In this document: positions 22,600 through 32,005 of the stretch, piece after piece
How the letters are laid out: every line of letters begins with the position of its first letter
Numbering within the stretch: the stretch's first letter is position 1
DNA from: Hyphomicrobiales bacterium
GTDB lineage: Bacteria; Pseudomonadota; Alphaproteobacteria; Rhizobiales; Rhizobiaceae
Assembly: GCA_900469965.1 (NCBI GenBank)
Contig: UBZP01000026.1
Location: forward strand, 20,152 to 84,151
Reading direction: 5' to 3'
Length of the DNA: 64,000 nt
Made by a program: the position numbers and the translations under genes
The notes under the pieces: generated by a model
The model's input: the letters and a program-made list of their open reading frames with translations, nothing else
Told to the model about the DNA's origin: nothing
Database searches by the model: none

Positions 22600-23130
22600 A
22601 TGCCGCTCTATGCGCTCGCCGACCGCGTTCCGTCCCTGCCCGCCGAAGACCACTTCTGGATCGCGCCCGATGCGCGGGTGATCGGCCTGGTGACGATCGG
22701 CGCGGACGTCGGCATCTGGTTCGGCGCGGTGCTGCGCGGCGACAACGAGCCGATCGTGATCGGCGCCCGCACGAACATCCAGGAGAACACCGTCGTCCAC
22801 ACCGACCCCGGCAAGCCGGTGACGATCGGCGAAGGCTGCACCATCGGCCACGGCGCGATCATCCACGGCTGCACGATCGGCAACAATTCGCTGGTCGGCA
22901 TGGGCGCCACCGTGCTGAACGGCGCCGTCATCGGCGACAACTGCCTGATCGGCGCCAATGCGCTGGTGACGGAGGGCAAGGTCTTTCCCGACAATTCGCT
23001 GATCGTCGGCGCCCCGGCGCGGGTCGTGCGCACGCTCGACGCGGCCGCGATCGCCGGGCTGAAGGCGTCCGCCGAGAGCTACGTGCGCAACTGGCAGCGC
23101 TTCAAGGCGGAGCTCCGGCGGATCGACTGA
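22600..23130 (+). CDS. Gamma-class carbonic anhydrase family protein
   Basis: A 176-residue left-handed beta-helix protein of the YrdA/PaaY/gamma-carbonic-anhydrase family, with hexapeptide-repeat rungs (IGADVGIWFGAVLRGD, IGEGCTIGHGAIIHGCTIG, IGDNCLIGANALV) and His residues in positions typical of the metal site (VVHTD, GHGAIIHG). It may hydrate CO2 or be a metal-binding relative. The start at ATG 22600 gives MPLYALADR, typical of the family. It lies divergent from dusA at the right edge of the insertion. Confidence 0.88.
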   Translation: MPLYALADRVPSLPAEDHFWIAPDARVIGLVTIGADVGIWFGAVLRGDNEPIVIGARTNIQENTVVHTDPGKPVTIGEGCTIGHGAIIHGCTIGNNSLVGMGATVLNGAVIGDNCLIGANALVTEGKVFPDNSLIVGAPARVVRTLDAAAIAGLKASAESYVRNWQRFKAELRRID

Positions 23131-23213
23131 GCGGCCCGCCGGGCGGGAGGATCGGGGAACCAGGGTCCGGCGGCATCTGCGGCGGTGATCCTGCCGAACG
23201 ACGGGCCACGGCC

Positions 23214-23609
23214 TCAGGCGCAGCCGGCGCAGTGGCCGCGGATCTCGATCGTGGTCTTGCCGGGGCGGAAGTTGCGGTCCCTGGCGAAGCCGGCCAGCCG
23301 CTCCTCGATCATGTGGTCGTGGAACTCGGTGACCTTGCCGCAGCTCTCGCAGATGGTGAAGGCGGTCAGCCCGTGCGAGCAGCAGTCCTGGTCGGGATGG
23401 GCGCAGGCGACGAAGGCGTTGATGCTCTCCAGCCGATGGACGAGGCCGACGTCCTGCAGCTTCTCCAGCGCGCGATAGACCTGCAGCGGCGCGCGAAACC
23501 CCTCGCCCCGCAGCTTGTCGAGGATGGTGTAGGCACTGAGCGGCGCCTCGGCCTGCGAGAGCGCCTCGAGCACCAGGGTCTGGTTGCGGGTCAGCTGTTG
23601 CGCCGTCAT
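23214..23609 (-). CDS. zur: Zur-type Fur-family zinc repressor
   Basis: A 131-residue Fur-family regulator. N-terminal winged helix (LDKLRGEGFRAPLQVYRALE), dimerisation/metal region with CESC and C-terminal CAGC structural-zinc cysteines, and His residues in HPDQDCCSH. Its start overlaps the znuB stop, placing it in the znuCB-zur operon, which identifies it as Zur rather than Fur or Mur. It represses znuA and znuCB-zur when zinc is sufficient, via boxes at 25418-25453. Confidence 0.9.
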   Translation of the reverse strand: MTAQQLTRNQTLVLEALSQAEAPLSAYTILDKLRGEGFRAPLQVYRALEKLQDVGLVHRLESINAFVACAHPDQDCCSHGLTAFTICESCGKVTEFHDHMIEERLAGFARDRNFRPGKTTIEIRGHCAGCA

Positions 23610-24439
23610 CGGCGGTCTCCTCCGGATTGCGCCGGCGCGATCGCGCCGTGTTCCCTCCGGCCGAGCGGCAGGAGGCTTGCGAGAAAGATCATGAGTGCGG
23701 CCACGACGATCGAGGGGCCGGACGGCGTGTCGAACTTCAGCGAGCCGAACAGGCCGCCGGTGACCGCGACGGCGCCGAGCAGCGAGGCCATGACGGCCAT
23801 GACCTCGGGGCTCGCCGAAAACCGCCGTGCGGTCGCGGCGGGGATGATCAAGAGCGAGGTGATCAGGAGGATGCCGACGATCTTCATGGCGATCGCGATC
23901 ACCACCGCCATCAGCAGCATGAAGGCCAGGCGCGCCCGTTCCGGCTCCAGCCCTTCCGCCGCCGCCAGTTCCGGGTTGACCGTCGAGGCGATCAGCGGCC
24001 GCCAGAGATAGACCATCGCCAGCAGCACGAGGATGCCGCCGCCCCAGACGAGGCTGACGTCGGCCTCGGTGACGGCGAGGATGTCGCCGAACAGGAAGCC
24101 GACCAGATCGATCCGCACCCAGGTCATGAAGGAGACGAGGACGAGACCGGTGGCCAGCGTCGCATGCGAGAGAATGCCGAGCAGCGCATCCGTCGACAGG
24201 CTGCCGCGCTTCTGCAGCAACAGCAGCGCCAGGGAAACGATGGCGGCGACCGCAAAGACGCTGAGGGTCAGGTTGAGATGGAACAGCAGCGACAGCGCCA
24301 CGCCGAGCAGGGCCGAATGGGCCATGGTGTCGCCGAAATAGGCCATGCGCCGCCAGATGACGAAGCAGCCGAGCGGCCCGGTGGTCAGGGCGAGGCCGAC
24401 GCCGGCGAGAAGCGCGCGGATGAAGAAGTCGTCAAGCAT
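23606..24439 (-). CDS. znuB: Zinc ABC transporter permease ZnuB
   Basis: A 277-residue inner-membrane permease of the ABC-3 family with about eight hydrophobic helices (LLAGVGLALTTGPLGCFVIW at the start; VVIAIAMKIVGILLITSLLI near 200). It forms the Zn2+ channel with ZnuC and receives zinc from periplasmic ZnuA. The ATG at 24439 overlaps the end of znuC by 8 bp, so the longer upstream frame is not used. Confidence 0.92.
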   Translation of the reverse strand: MLDDFFIRALLAGVGLALTTGPLGCFVIWRRMAYFGDTMAHSALLGVALSLLFHLNLTLSVFAVAAIVSLALLLLQKRGSLSTDALLGILSHATLATGLVLVSFMTWVRIDLVGFLFGDILAVTEADVSLVWGGGILVLLAMVYLWRPLIASTVNPELAAAEGLEPERARLAFMLLMAVVIAIAMKIVGILLITSLLIIPAATARRFSASPEVMAVMASLLGAVAVTGGLFGSLKFDTPSGPSIVVAALMIFLASLLPLGRREHGAIAPAQSGGDRR

Positions 24440-25376
24440 CGCGCTGCTCCGCCGGTTCATCCCCGCCGGTCGCAGCCGGGTTAGAATGATCGATGCCGCA
24501 GCCGCAATCCGGTCCGTGCGCATGCACGATCCGCATCGGCCCGGCGCGGCCGACGGACGGGCCATCATCGTGATGGTGGCCGTCGTCGGGATGGCAGTGA
24601 TCGGTGACCGAGCCGTCCGCATGCAGGACGCGGCCGTCGGCGAGATGGGTGTGGTCGTGATGATGATGGTAGAAGGCGAGCGTCTGGCTCGCCCTTGCGC
24701 CGAACAGGCGCAGATATTCCGGGCTGCGGCTGACGGCCTCGGGCGTGCCGCGGCAGCAGACGTGGCCGTTGAGGCAGATCACCGTGTCGGTCTCGGCCAT
24801 GACCACATGCAGGTCGTGCGAGATCAGAAGGATGCCGCAGCCGGTGGTGTTGCGGATCGTCTTAATAAGATCGTAGAGGGCGATCTCGCCGGCGAAATCC
24901 ACGCCCTGCACCGGTTCGTCCAGCACCAGCAGGTCCGGCTTGCGCGCGATCGCGCGGGCCAGCAGCGCCCGCTGGAACTCGCCGCCGGACAGGTGCTGCA
25001 CCTCGGCGCGGGCGAGATGGCGGATTCCGGTCGCCTCGAGGGCGGCGTCGATCTCCCTCCCCCGCAGCGGCGAGGTCAGCGTCATCAACCGGTCGACGGT
25101 GAGCGGCATCGTCCAGTCGATCGCAAGCTTCTGCGGCACGTAGCCGACCTTGAGGTCGGGGATGCGCGTCACCTGCCCCTCGTCGGGGCGGGCGACGCCG
25201 ATCGCCATCTTCGCCGTCGTGGACTTGCCCGATCCGTTGGGTCCGATCAGGGTGACGATCTCGCCGCGGGAAATGGAAAAGTCGACGCCGCGCACGAGCC
25301 AGCGTCCCTTCCTGTACAGTCCGGCGGCCGAAAGCGACACCAGCGTCGACCGGTCGGGAACATTCGTCTGCAGCAT
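24432..25376 (-). CDS. znuC: Zinc ABC transporter ATPase ZnuC
   Basis: A 314-residue ABC ATPase: Walker A GPNGSGKST, signature LSGGEFQRALLARAI, Walker B LLVLDEP, and switch His in LLISHDLHVV. The C-terminal 60 residues are His-rich (YHHHHDHTHLADG, HPDDGHHHDD, CGCGID), common in alphaproteobacterial ZnuC and likely zinc-buffering. I use the ATG at 25376 (MLQTNVPDRS); the in-frame ATG at 25418 lies inside a Zur box. First gene of znuCB-zur, divergent from znuA. Confidence 0.92.
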   Translation of the reverse strand: MLQTNVPDRSTLVSLSAAGLYRKGRWLVRGVDFSISRGEIVTLIGPNGSGKSTTAKMAIGVARPDEGQVTRIPDLKVGYVPQKLAIDWTMPLTVDRLMTLTSPLRGREIDAALEATGIRHLARAEVQHLSGGEFQRALLARAIARKPDLLVLDEPVQGVDFAGEIALYDLIKTIRNTTGCGILLISHDLHVVMAETDTVICLNGHVCCRGTPEAVSRSPEYLRLFGARASQTLAFYHHHHDHTHLADGRVLHADGSVTDHCHPDDGHHHDDGPSVGRAGPMRIVHAHGPDCGCGIDHSNPAATGGDEPAEQRDA

Positions 25377-25417
25377 GTGAACCGTCCGAAACCTCGATTG
25401 CCTCTTGCTATGGCACA

Positions 25418-25453
25418 CGTTATAGCATAACGCAACTTATGTAATAACATTAC
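25418..25453. promoter_or_regulatory. Two Zur boxes between znuA and znuC
   Basis: CGTTATAGCATAACG (25418-25432) is a perfect palindrome, and CTTATGTAATAACATTAC (25436-25453) closely matches the alphaproteobacterial Zur box. They sit in the divergent promoter region, one nearer each operon, fitting joint zinc repression of znuA and znuCB-zur. Confidence 0.75.
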
Positions 25454-25494
25454 ACACGCTTTCACACCTGCCTTCCATCCGGAGTTCTCCCAAG

Positions 25495-26565
25495 ATGAAG
25501 CCTTCCTCTCTCCTCCTCTCCACCGCGTCTCTCTCCGCCGCGCTGCTCGCCGCAACCGTCGGGCCAGCCAGGGCGGATGCGCCGGACGTCGTCGTCTCGA
25601 TCAAGCCGGTGCATTCGCTCGTCGCCGCCATCATGCAGGGGGTCGGCGAGCCGAAGCTGATCGTCGACGGCGCGGCGTCGCCGCACACCTATGCGCTGAA
25701 GCCATCCAATGCCGCAGCCCTCCAGGACGCCGACGTCATCTTCTGGGTCGGGCATGGCCTCGAGGCCTTCCTGGAGAAGCCGCTGGAAGCGCTGGGAGGC
25801 AAGGCGACGATCGTCGAGCTCGAGGATGCGCCGGGCCTGACGAAACTGAAGTTCCGGGAAGGCGGCGCCTTCGAGGCGCACGATCACGGGCATGAGACGG
25901 AGGGGCACGAGGCGGACGGCCACGAGGCGGAAGCCCACGGAACGGAGGATGGCGGCCATGAGCCCGCGGAGGCGGCTGCGCACGACCATGAGGGCGGCGA
26001 CGATCATGCGGCGGACGGCGGGCACGATCACGACCACGAGGGCGGCTTCGACACCCATCTCTGGCTCGATCCGATGAACGCCAAGGCCATGGCGGCGGCC
26101 ATCGAGGCCGCGCTGGCCGAAGCAGATCCGGCGAATGCCGCCACCTACAAGGCCAACCTGGCCGCGCTCGACGCCAATATCGACGCGCTCGACACCGAGA
26201 TCGCCGCCACGCTCGCCCCGGTCAAGGACAAGCCGTTCGTCGTCTTCCACGACGCCTACCAGTACTTCGAACATCGCTACGGCGTGCGGGTCGCAGGCTC
26301 GATCACGGTGAGCCCGGAGACCATGCCGGGTGCGGAACGCGTTTCGGAGATCCACGGCAAGGTGAAGGAACTGGGCGCAGCCTGCATCTTCGCCGAGCCG
26401 CAGTTCGAGCCGAAGCTCGTCAATGTCGTGATGGAGGGAACGTCGGCCAGGGCCGGCACGCTGGACCCGGAAGCGGCAACGCTCGCCGCCGGCCCGGCCC
26501 TCTACTTCGACATGATGCGGGCGCTTGCGACCTCGATGAAGGATTGCCTGTCCCAGGCCGAATGA
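25495..26565 (+). CDS. znuA: Zinc-binding periplasmic protein ZnuA
   Basis: A 356-residue cluster A-I solute-binding protein. A signal peptide covers about residues 1-27 (LLAATVGPARA). Zinc ligands include the early His in IKPVHSLVA, one in PHTYALKPS, and a later one in FHDAYQYFEHRYG. Between about 128 and 185 is a long His/Asp/Glu-rich loop, a zinc-sensing feature of ZnuA. It delivers zinc to ZnuBC. Expressed divergently from znuC across two Zur boxes; followed by a strong hairpin terminator shared with tig. Confidence 0.93.
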   Translation: MKPSSLLLSTASLSAALLAATVGPARADAPDVVVSIKPVHSLVAAIMQGVGEPKLIVDGAASPHTYALKPSNAAALQDADVIFWVGHGLEAFLEKPLEALGGKATIVELEDAPGLTKLKFREGGAFEAHDHGHETEGHEADGHEAEAHGTEDGGHEPAEAAAHDHEGGDDHAADGGHDHDHEGGFDTHLWLDPMNAKAMAAAIEAALAEADPANAATYKANLAALDANIDALDTEIAATLAPVKDKPFVVFHDAYQYFEHRYGVRVAGSITVSPETMPGAERVSEIHGKVKELGAACIFAEPQFEPKLVNVVMEGTSARAGTLDPEAATLAAGPALYFDMMRALATSMKDCLSQAE

Positions 26566-26692
26566 CGGGCGCTCGCCGCGGTCCGGCCCGCGCGGCGAGG
26601 CCGCACCGCGAACGCGGCGCCGCCGGACCCGGGCTCTGGACCGCGGCGACCAACGGCGCGATGCCGGGCAGAGCGCGATCACCGAAAAGGAA

Positions 26693-26720
26693 GAGGGCCG
26701 CCCGTTGCGGGGCGGCCCTC
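26693..26720. terminator. Bidirectional hairpin between znuA and tig
   Basis: GAGGGCCGCCC, a five-base loop, then GGGGCGGCCCTC: an 11-bp GC-rich stem between convergent genes. A-rich sequence on the left serves as the T tract for tig; the znuA side has only a weak one. Confidence 0.8.
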
Positions 26721-26746
26721 TCCAATTCGCGGCAATCGGCCCGAGA

Positions 26747-28234
26747 TTACTCGGCGCTGTCGTCTGCGGCCTTCTTCTTGGCCGGAGCCTTCTTCTTCGG
26801 TGCGGCGGCCTCTTCGCCTTCGGCGGCGTCTGCCTTGGCGGCGGCCTTCTTCTTCGGAGCGGCCTTCTTGCCTTCGGACTTGCCGTCCTCGGCATCGTCG
26901 TCAGCCAGAAGCTCTTCCTTGGAGACGGTCTTGTCCGTGACTGCGACCTCGGTCAGCAGGTGGTCGACGACCTTCTCCTCGAAGAGCGGCGCGCGCAGCG
27001 AGGCCGAAGCGCCCGGCGTCTTGCGGAAGTAGTCGAGGATTTCCTTCTCCTGGCCCGGGAACTGGCGCAGCTGCTCGAACAGCGAACGCTGCATTTCCTC
27101 GTCGCTGACCTGGACGCCAGCCTTCTCGCCGATCTCGGAGAGGACGAGGCCGAGGCGGACGCGGCGCTCGGCGAGCTTGCGGTACTCCTCGCGGGCTTCC
27201 TCTTCGGTGGTGTCTTCGTCGGCGAAGGTCTTGCCGGCCTGCTGCAGGTCGGTGTTGACCTGACGCCAGATGTTTTCGAACTCGGCATCGACCAGGCGCT
27301 GCGGCGTGTCGAACTTGTACATCTCGTCGAGCTGGTCGAGGATCTGGCGCTTGACCTTCTGGCGGGTGACCGAACCGTACTGGCTCTCGATCTGGCCGCG
27401 GACGACTTCGCGCAGGCGGTCTGCGGATTCGAGGCCGAGCTTGGAGGCCAGCTCGTCGTCGATCTTGACGTCGGCCGGAGCGGCGACGTCCTTGACCTTG
27501 ATGTCGAAGGTGGCTTCCTTGCCGGCCAGGTGCGCGGCCGGATAGTCGGCCGGGAAGGTCACGGTGATGACCTTCTCGTCACCGGCCTTGACGCCGACGA
27601 GCTGGTCCTCGAAGCCGGGGATGAAGCGGTTGGAGCCGATGACGAGCTCGGCGTCCTCGTCCTTGCCGCCGTCGAAGGCTTCGCCGTCGACCTTGCCGAG
27701 GTAGTCCATGGTGACGCGGTCGCCGGTTGCGGCCTTGCCCTTCTTGGTCTCGTAGGAGCGGGCGCTCTCGGCGATCTTGAGGATCTGCTCCTCGACTTCC
27801 TTGTCGTCGATGTCGACGACTTCGCGGGTGATCTTGATGCCGGAGACGTCCTTCAGCTCGATGGCCGGAATGACTTCATAGGACAGGGTGAACTCGAAAT
27901 CGGCCTGGGCGGCGAGGATCTTCTCGGCCTCGGCCTGGTCCTCGGTCATGGCGATTTCCGGCTGGGTCGCCGACTTCTCGCCGCGCTCGGAGAGAATCGC
28001 GGTCGGACGCTCGCGGATGATCTCGTTGACGAGATCGGCCATGATCGACTTGCCGTAGACCTTCTTGAGGTGGGCGACGGGCACCTTGCCCGGACGGAAC
28101 CCGTTGATGCGAACGCGGTCCTTGGCTTCGGCCAGGCGCTCGTTCATCTGAGCTTCCATGTCCTTCGCGGGGATGACGACCTTGAGTTCGCGCTTCAGCC
28201 CTTCAGCGAGCGTTTCGATAACCTGCATGTTCAA
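26747..28234 (-). CDS. tig: Trigger factor chaperone
   Basis: A 495-residue trigger factor: N-terminal ribosome-binding domain (with [20 protein letters not shown], about residues 44-63), FKBP-type PPIase domain around 165-245 ([26 protein letters not shown]), and C-terminal substrate-binding arms. The last 45 residues are an Ala/Lys-rich low-complexity tail ([14 protein letters not shown]), longer than in E. coli and common in Rhizobiaceae. It folds nascent chains at the ribosome exit. Transcribed towards the shared terminator. Confidence 0.95.
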   Translation of the reverse strand: MNMQVIETLAEGLKRELKVVIPAKDMEAQMNERLAEAKDRVRINGFRPGKVPVAHLKKVYGKSIMADLVNEIIRERPTAILSERGEKSATQPEIAMTEDQAEAEKILAAQADFEFTLSYEVIPAIELKDVSGIKITREVVDIDDKEVEEQILKIAESARSYETKKGKAATGDRVTMDYLGKVDGEAFDGGKDEDAELVIGSNRFIPGFEDQLVGVKAGDEKVITVTFPADYPAAHLAGKEATFDIKVKDVAAPADVKIDDELASKLGLESADRLREVVRGQIESQYGSVTRQKVKRQILDQLDEMYKFDTPQRLVDAEFENIWRQVNTDLQQAGKTFADEDTTEEEAREEYRKLAERRVRLGLVLSEIGEKAGVQVSDEEMQRSLFEQLRQFPGQEKEILDYFRKTPGASASLRAPLFEEKVVDHLLTEVAVTDKTVSKEELLADDDAEDGKSEGKKAAPKKKAAAKADAAEGEEAAAPKKKAPAKKKAADDSAE

Positions 28235-28514
28235 ACCTTTATTTCGATTTGGCGGTGCCCCGGCCGGTAACCGGCTCTGTCGGCGGGCACCCCTCCGGGT
28301 CCATTTGCCGGGAGTGGCTTTACTGTCATCGATGGCCTTTTGGCAAGCAAAATGGCGCTCTGGCGCCCGTTCGGTCCCATCAAACAGTGTCGACCGAACG
28401 CGAGGCGCCTATTCCGCGCCCGGGGCTATGCCCTGGGCCGCGCCCTCACCCGGACGCTTTCCAGGCGGGACGGCATGTCACCGGCCCGGGCCGGCGTGCC
28501 AGCCTTCCGGTTGC

Positions 28515-28599
<85 letters not shown>

Positions 28600-29189
28600 G
28601 TTCAGAAAGCCACATGGCGGCTTGTCAATCCGGCGCCTTGAAGGGCGCGCTTCCCGAGCGCGCGTCTCTATAGCACCCGTTTCCCGAGGGTCAAAGGGAA
28701 ATGTGGCGGTCGCGGGTGCCCCGCCGGCGATCCTCTCGACGAGGCGGTCAGAAGGGCCCGGCAGGCCGTCCGGGGCGATTCCCGGTCCTGTCAACAGGAG
28801 CGACGGGGGAGCAGCGGGGTGCAACCTCAGGCGGCGAAAACGGGTCGGAAATCGCATCAAAGCGCATTTGTCCGACAATATTTGGGCGTCTTCGCTTGAA
28901 ATGCGGCCGCCGGGAGGGCAAATGCGGGCAAAAGAGCGCCGGATCGCGTCCATTCCGGCGGATCCGCAGGGCATGCAGGCAGCGCATATCATCCATGCTC
29001 ATATTGCACTGCACAAAACCGATTTGTCCGACTATATTGCAATCATCGGATCGGGAATGATCCAGCGCAACAGGGACAGGGCGCAGACATCGTCTTGCAG
29101 ACCTGACCTTGAAAAAGTGGAAACGGCCATCCATCTGAACCCTGGTTCGGGAAGGCCCGGCAGCCGCAAGGCCGCTGACAGAATTCGGG
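28600..29189. other. Intergenic region between tRNA-Leu and the first alpha-r14 RNA
   Basis: No supportable gene. It contains two direct copies of a 17-bp sequence, ATTTGTCCGAC(A/T)ATATT, at 28866-28882 and 29022-29038. The second includes a CTATAT -10-like hexamer with CTGCAC 17 bp upstream, a possible promoter pointing right. An 11-bp TTGCACTGCAC (29004-29014) recurs at 30224-30234 before the second DUF1127 gene. Confidence 0.4.
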
Positions 29190-29305
29190 CCGGCGCACTC
29201 CTCCTCCCAGCGCTTGTCCGATACGATTGGCAACACTCCTCCTCCCAGTTGCCAATCATCCCAAATGACGCCCGCCGGATCTCCTCCCCCGGCGGGCGTT
29301 ATTGC
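29190..29305 (+). ncRNA. Alpha-r14-type small RNA, copy 1 (NfeR1-like)
   Basis: About 115 nt with three exposed CCTCCTCCC-type anti-Shine-Dalgarno motifs: 29200-29208 in the 5' region, 29238-29246 in the loop of a 10-bp hairpin (GATTGGCAAC at 29225-29234 with GTTGCCAATC at 29248-29257), and a CTCCTCCCC in the loop of the terminator (stem ACGCCCGCCGG 29268-29278 / 29289-29299). This architecture is that of the alpha-r14 family (S. meliloti Smr14C2/NfeR1), also encoded near tig. Such RNAs pair with ribosome-binding sites of transporter mRNAs. The 5' end is approximate; no clean promoter is visible. Confidence 0.75.
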
Positions 29306-29465
29306 GTTCACGGACCGGTTCCCAATTCACCCATCCCCCCGAATGATGCGTGGATTCAAGCTCTTCCGGGCACTTCTGCATGCTTTTTATGCATCTGCAC
29401 CGAGCCGCCGCCCGTCCGTGCGGCAAGCCATCCCGTTTCTGCATGCTTGCCATTCACGATGGGCG

Positions 29466-29494
29466 CTTCAACGTCGCCGGGGCCGGCGCTATAA
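29466..29494 (+). promoter_or_regulatory. Sigma-70-type promoter of alpha-r14 copy 2
   Basis: CTTCAA (29466-29471), 17-bp spacer, CTATAA (29489-29494), close to the rhizobial housekeeping consensus. Predicted transcription start near 29501, directly before the second RNA. Confidence 0.6.
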
Positions 29495-29500
29495 CCGGGA

Positions 29501-29622
29501 CATCGATCGGGCACGGCACTCCTCCTCCCAGCCAGCCCCGATGCGATCGGCAGCACTCCTCCTCCCAAGCTGTCGATCAGAATCGACGCCCGCCGGACCT
29601 CCTCCCCCGGCGGGCGTTGTCG
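29501..29622 (+). ncRNA. Alpha-r14-type small RNA, copy 2
   Basis: A tandem second copy with the same plan: CCTCCTCCC at 29521-29529, again at 29558-29566 in the loop of a hairpin (GATCGGCAGC / GCTGTCGATC, one G-U), and a third in the loop of the terminator (ACGCCCGCCGG 29586-29596, CCGGCGGGCGT 29607-29617, then a T-rich tail). Stem sequences differ from copy 1 by compensatory changes while loops are conserved, which supports a real RNA and shared targets. Confidence 0.78.
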
Positions 29623-29836
29623 TTTCTTCCCGCCCCACGACAGCTCCGCGGCGCACCGAATCGGTGCTCAATTCCTAGCCAGCAATTTCATGCCTTTTTT
29701 ACTTGACATGCGCAGATCGCATGACTGCCATTCAGCATTATCTCTGTATTGCAGGGCCGCCGCAGCCTATATTCCAGCCATCAGATGAACGCCGGCGCTG
29801 AATGGAAATGCCGGCCCCACACGAAGGGTAACGGAC

Positions 29837-29980
29837 ATGAACATCACTCGCTCGTTCAACACCTGGCGCAAGTATCGTCAGACCATCAACGAACTCGGCC
29901 GCATGAGCGACCGCGAACTGAACGACCTCGGCATCGGCCGCTCGGACATCCGTCGCGTCGCCCGCGAAGCCGTCCGGTAA
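29837..29980 (+). CDS. DUF1127 small protein, copy 1
   Basis: A 47-residue, Arg-rich DUF1127 (YjiS-like) protein beginning MNITRSFNTWRKYRQTINEL, with the conserved NDLGIGRSDIRRVAREAVR end. Short alphaproteobacterial DUF1127 proteins bind RNA and affect phosphate and carbon metabolism and small-RNA turnover in some species. It is close to the two small RNAs. A hairpin terminator follows. Confidence 0.9.
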   Translation: MNITRSFNTWRKYRQTINELGRMSDRELNDLGIGRSDIRRVAREAVR

Positions 29981-30006
29981 AAAGCCGAACCCGTCAGGTC
30001 CGGCCA

Positions 30007-30043
30007 AACGCCTTCCGGAGAAATCCGGGGGGCGTTTCTTTTT
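30007..30043 (+). terminator. Rho-independent terminator after DUF1127 copy 1
   Basis: AACGCC-TTCCGGA-gaaa-TCCGGGG-GGCGTT hairpin followed by TCTTTTT. Confidence 0.8.
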
Positions 30044-30313
30044 GTGCGCAGACGGCGCGGCACGCCGCGGCCGTGCCGGGTCCCCATGAACCGTCAGGCG
30101 CAGCCCGGCCGGTCGCAAACCGCCGGATGCGACCGGTCCGGAGCGGCTGGTTTTCGAGCATCGCGCGGCGTTGCACAGATTTTGCGCTCCTAATTGCACA
30201 ATTGCATAGCAGCTGCATTTTCTTTGCACTGCACCATATTCAAGAGAAGGCGTATAAAGGCTCCAACGAACGAGGCCGACGCCGTCCCGTCAAACTCATC
30301 CAGGAGACCTGCC
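30044..30313. other. Upstream region of DUF1127 copy 2
   Basis: The first 100 bp are GC-rich and featureless. The last 130 bp are AT-rich with repeated TGCA motifs (TTGCACAATTGCAT, CAGCTGCA, TTGCACTGCAC at 30224-30234), likely the promoter or operator of the gene at 30314. AGGAG at 30302-30306 is its ribosome site. No gene seen. Confidence 0.4.
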
Positions 30314-30457
30314 ATGAACCCGATCCGTCTTGCCAAGAACTGGCTCAGCTACCGCCGCACCCTCAACGAGCTCGGCAACCTGTCCACCCACACGCTGTCC
30401 GACATCGGCCTGACCCGTTACGACATCCGCGGCATCGCTGCCCGCTCCTTCCGCTAA
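30314..30457 (+). CDS. DUF1127 small protein, copy 2
   Basis: A 47-residue DUF1127 protein (MNPIRLAKNWLSYRRTLNEL start, SDIGLTRYDIRGIAARSFR end), paralogous to the one at 29837. Same length and layout, but the promoter region differs, so the pair may respond to different signals. Clear AGGAG site. Confidence 0.9.
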   Translation: MNPIRLAKNWLSYRRTLNELGNLSTHTLSDIGLTRYDIRGIAARSFR

Positions 30458-30586
30458 GCGAAGGACGCGCCGGAACCGGCGCGACTTCGGCGAACGACCG
30501 CGACAGACGCTTGGAACGGCACCATTCGGTGCCGTTTTCGATTCCGGCGATTGGAAGCCTCGGTCCTGCGTGATATGCAGCCGCCC

Positions 30587-32002
30587 ATGACGAACATGAC
30601 CTCCCCTTCCCCCATCCATGTCATCGGCGGCGGACTGGCCGGCAGCGAGGCTGCCTGGCAGATCGCCGAAAGCGGCATTCCGGTCGTCCTGCACGAGATG
30701 CGCGGGGTGCGCGGCACCGACGCGCACAAGACCGACGGGCTCGCCGAGCTCGTCTGCTCCAATTCCTTCCGCTCGGACGACGCCACCAGCAATGCCGTCG
30801 GCGTGCTCCATGCCGAGATGCGGCTCGCCGGGTCGCTGATCATGCGCGCGGCCGATGCCAACCAGGTGCCGGCGGGCGGCGCGCTCGCGGTGGACCGGGA
30901 CGGCTTCTCGGCCGCGGTGACCCGCGCGATCGAGGGCCATCCGCTGATCGAGGTCGTGCGCGAGGAGATCAAGGGGCTGCCGCCGGAGGACTGGGACCAG
31001 GCGATCATCGCGACCGGCCCGCTGACCGCGCCGGACCTGGCCGCAGCCATCCAGGAACGGACCGGCGCCGATGCGCTCGCCTTCTTCGACGCCATCGCGC
31101 CGATCGTCCACACCCACTCGATCGACATGGACATCTGCTGGTACCAGTCGCGCTACGACAAGGTCGGGCCGGGCGGCACGGGCAAGGACTACATCAACTG
31201 CCCCATGGACGAAGCGCAGTACAACGCCTTCGTCGATGCGCTCATCGCCGCCGACACCACCGGCTTCAAGGAATGGGAGGGCACGCCCTACTTCGACGGC
31301 TGCCTGCCGATCGAGGTGATGGCGGAGCGCGGGCGCGAGACGCTGCGCCACGGCCCGATGAAGCCGATGGGGCTGACCAATGCGCACAACCCGACCGTCA
31401 AGCCCTATGCGGTCGTGCAGCTGCGCCAGGACAACGCGCTCGGTTCGCTCTACAACATGGTCGGCTTCCAGACGAAGCTGAAATACGGCGCCCAGGGCGA
31501 AATATTCCGCATGATCCCGGGCCTGGAGAAGGCGGAGTTCGCCCGGCTCGGCGGCCTGCACCGCAACACCTACCTGCAGTCGCCCGCCCTGCTCGACCCC
31601 TCGCTGACGCTGAAGGGGCGGCCGGGCCTGCGGTTCGCCGGGCAGATCACCGGCTGCGAAGGCTATGTCGAAAGCGCCAGCATCGGGCTTCTGGCCGGCC
31701 GCTTCGCCGCCGCCGAACGGCGCGGGCAGGCGCCGGCGCTGCCGCCTTCGACGACCGCCTTCGGCGCGCTGCTGAACCATATCACCGGCGGGCATATCCT
31801 GTCCGACGACGAGCCGGGCAAGCGCTCATTCCAGCCGATGAACATCAATTTCGGCCTGTTTCCCGACCTCGAGCCGGGCGCCATCGTCAAGCCCGAGGGC
31901 GTCAAGCGCTTCCGCGGCAAGGACAAGGCGCTGGCAAAGAAGCAGGCGGTCGCCGCGCGGGCGCTGGACGACTGCCGCCGCTGGCTCGAATCGGCGCGCT
32001 GA
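30587..32002 (+). CDS. trmFO: Methylenetetrahydrofolate-tRNA uracil-54 methyltransferase
   Basis: A 471-residue TrmFO: FAD-binding [15 protein letters not shown] at the N terminus, catalytic Cys-containing [12 protein letters not shown], and [19 protein letters not shown] in the C-terminal half. Using N5,N10-methylene-THF and FADH2 it makes m5U54 in tRNA T loops. Start ATG 30587 is preferred for family length; 30551 and 30596 are in-frame alternatives. Confidence 0.95.
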   Translation: MTNMTSPSPIHVIGGGLAGSEAAWQIAESGIPVVLHEMRGVRGTDAHKTDGLAELVCSNSFRSDDATSNAVGVLHAEMRLAGSLIMRAADANQVPAGGALAVDRDGFSAAVTRAIEGHPLIEVVREEIKGLPPEDWDQAIIATGPLTAPDLAAAIQERTGADALAFFDAIAPIVHTHSIDMDICWYQSRYDKVGPGGTGKDYINCPMDEAQYNAFVDALIAADTTGFKEWEGTPYFDGCLPIEVMAERGRETLRHGPMKPMGLTNAHNPTVKPYAVVQLRQDNALGSLYNMVGFQTKLKYGAQGEIFRMIPGLEKAEFARLGGLHRNTYLQSPALLDPSLTLKGRPGLRFAGQITGCEGYVESASIGLLAGRFAAAERRGQAPALPPSTTAFGALLNHITGGHILSDDEPGKRSFQPMNINFGLFPDLEPGAIVKPEGVKRFRGKDKALAKKQAVAARALDDCRRWLESAR

Positions 32003-32005
32003 GGC

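Noticed and set aside
29190..29622. CCTCCTCCC repeats as a CRISPR or transposon end
   Set aside because: The repeats sit in hairpin loops of two terminator-ending units, the plan of a known small-RNA family.
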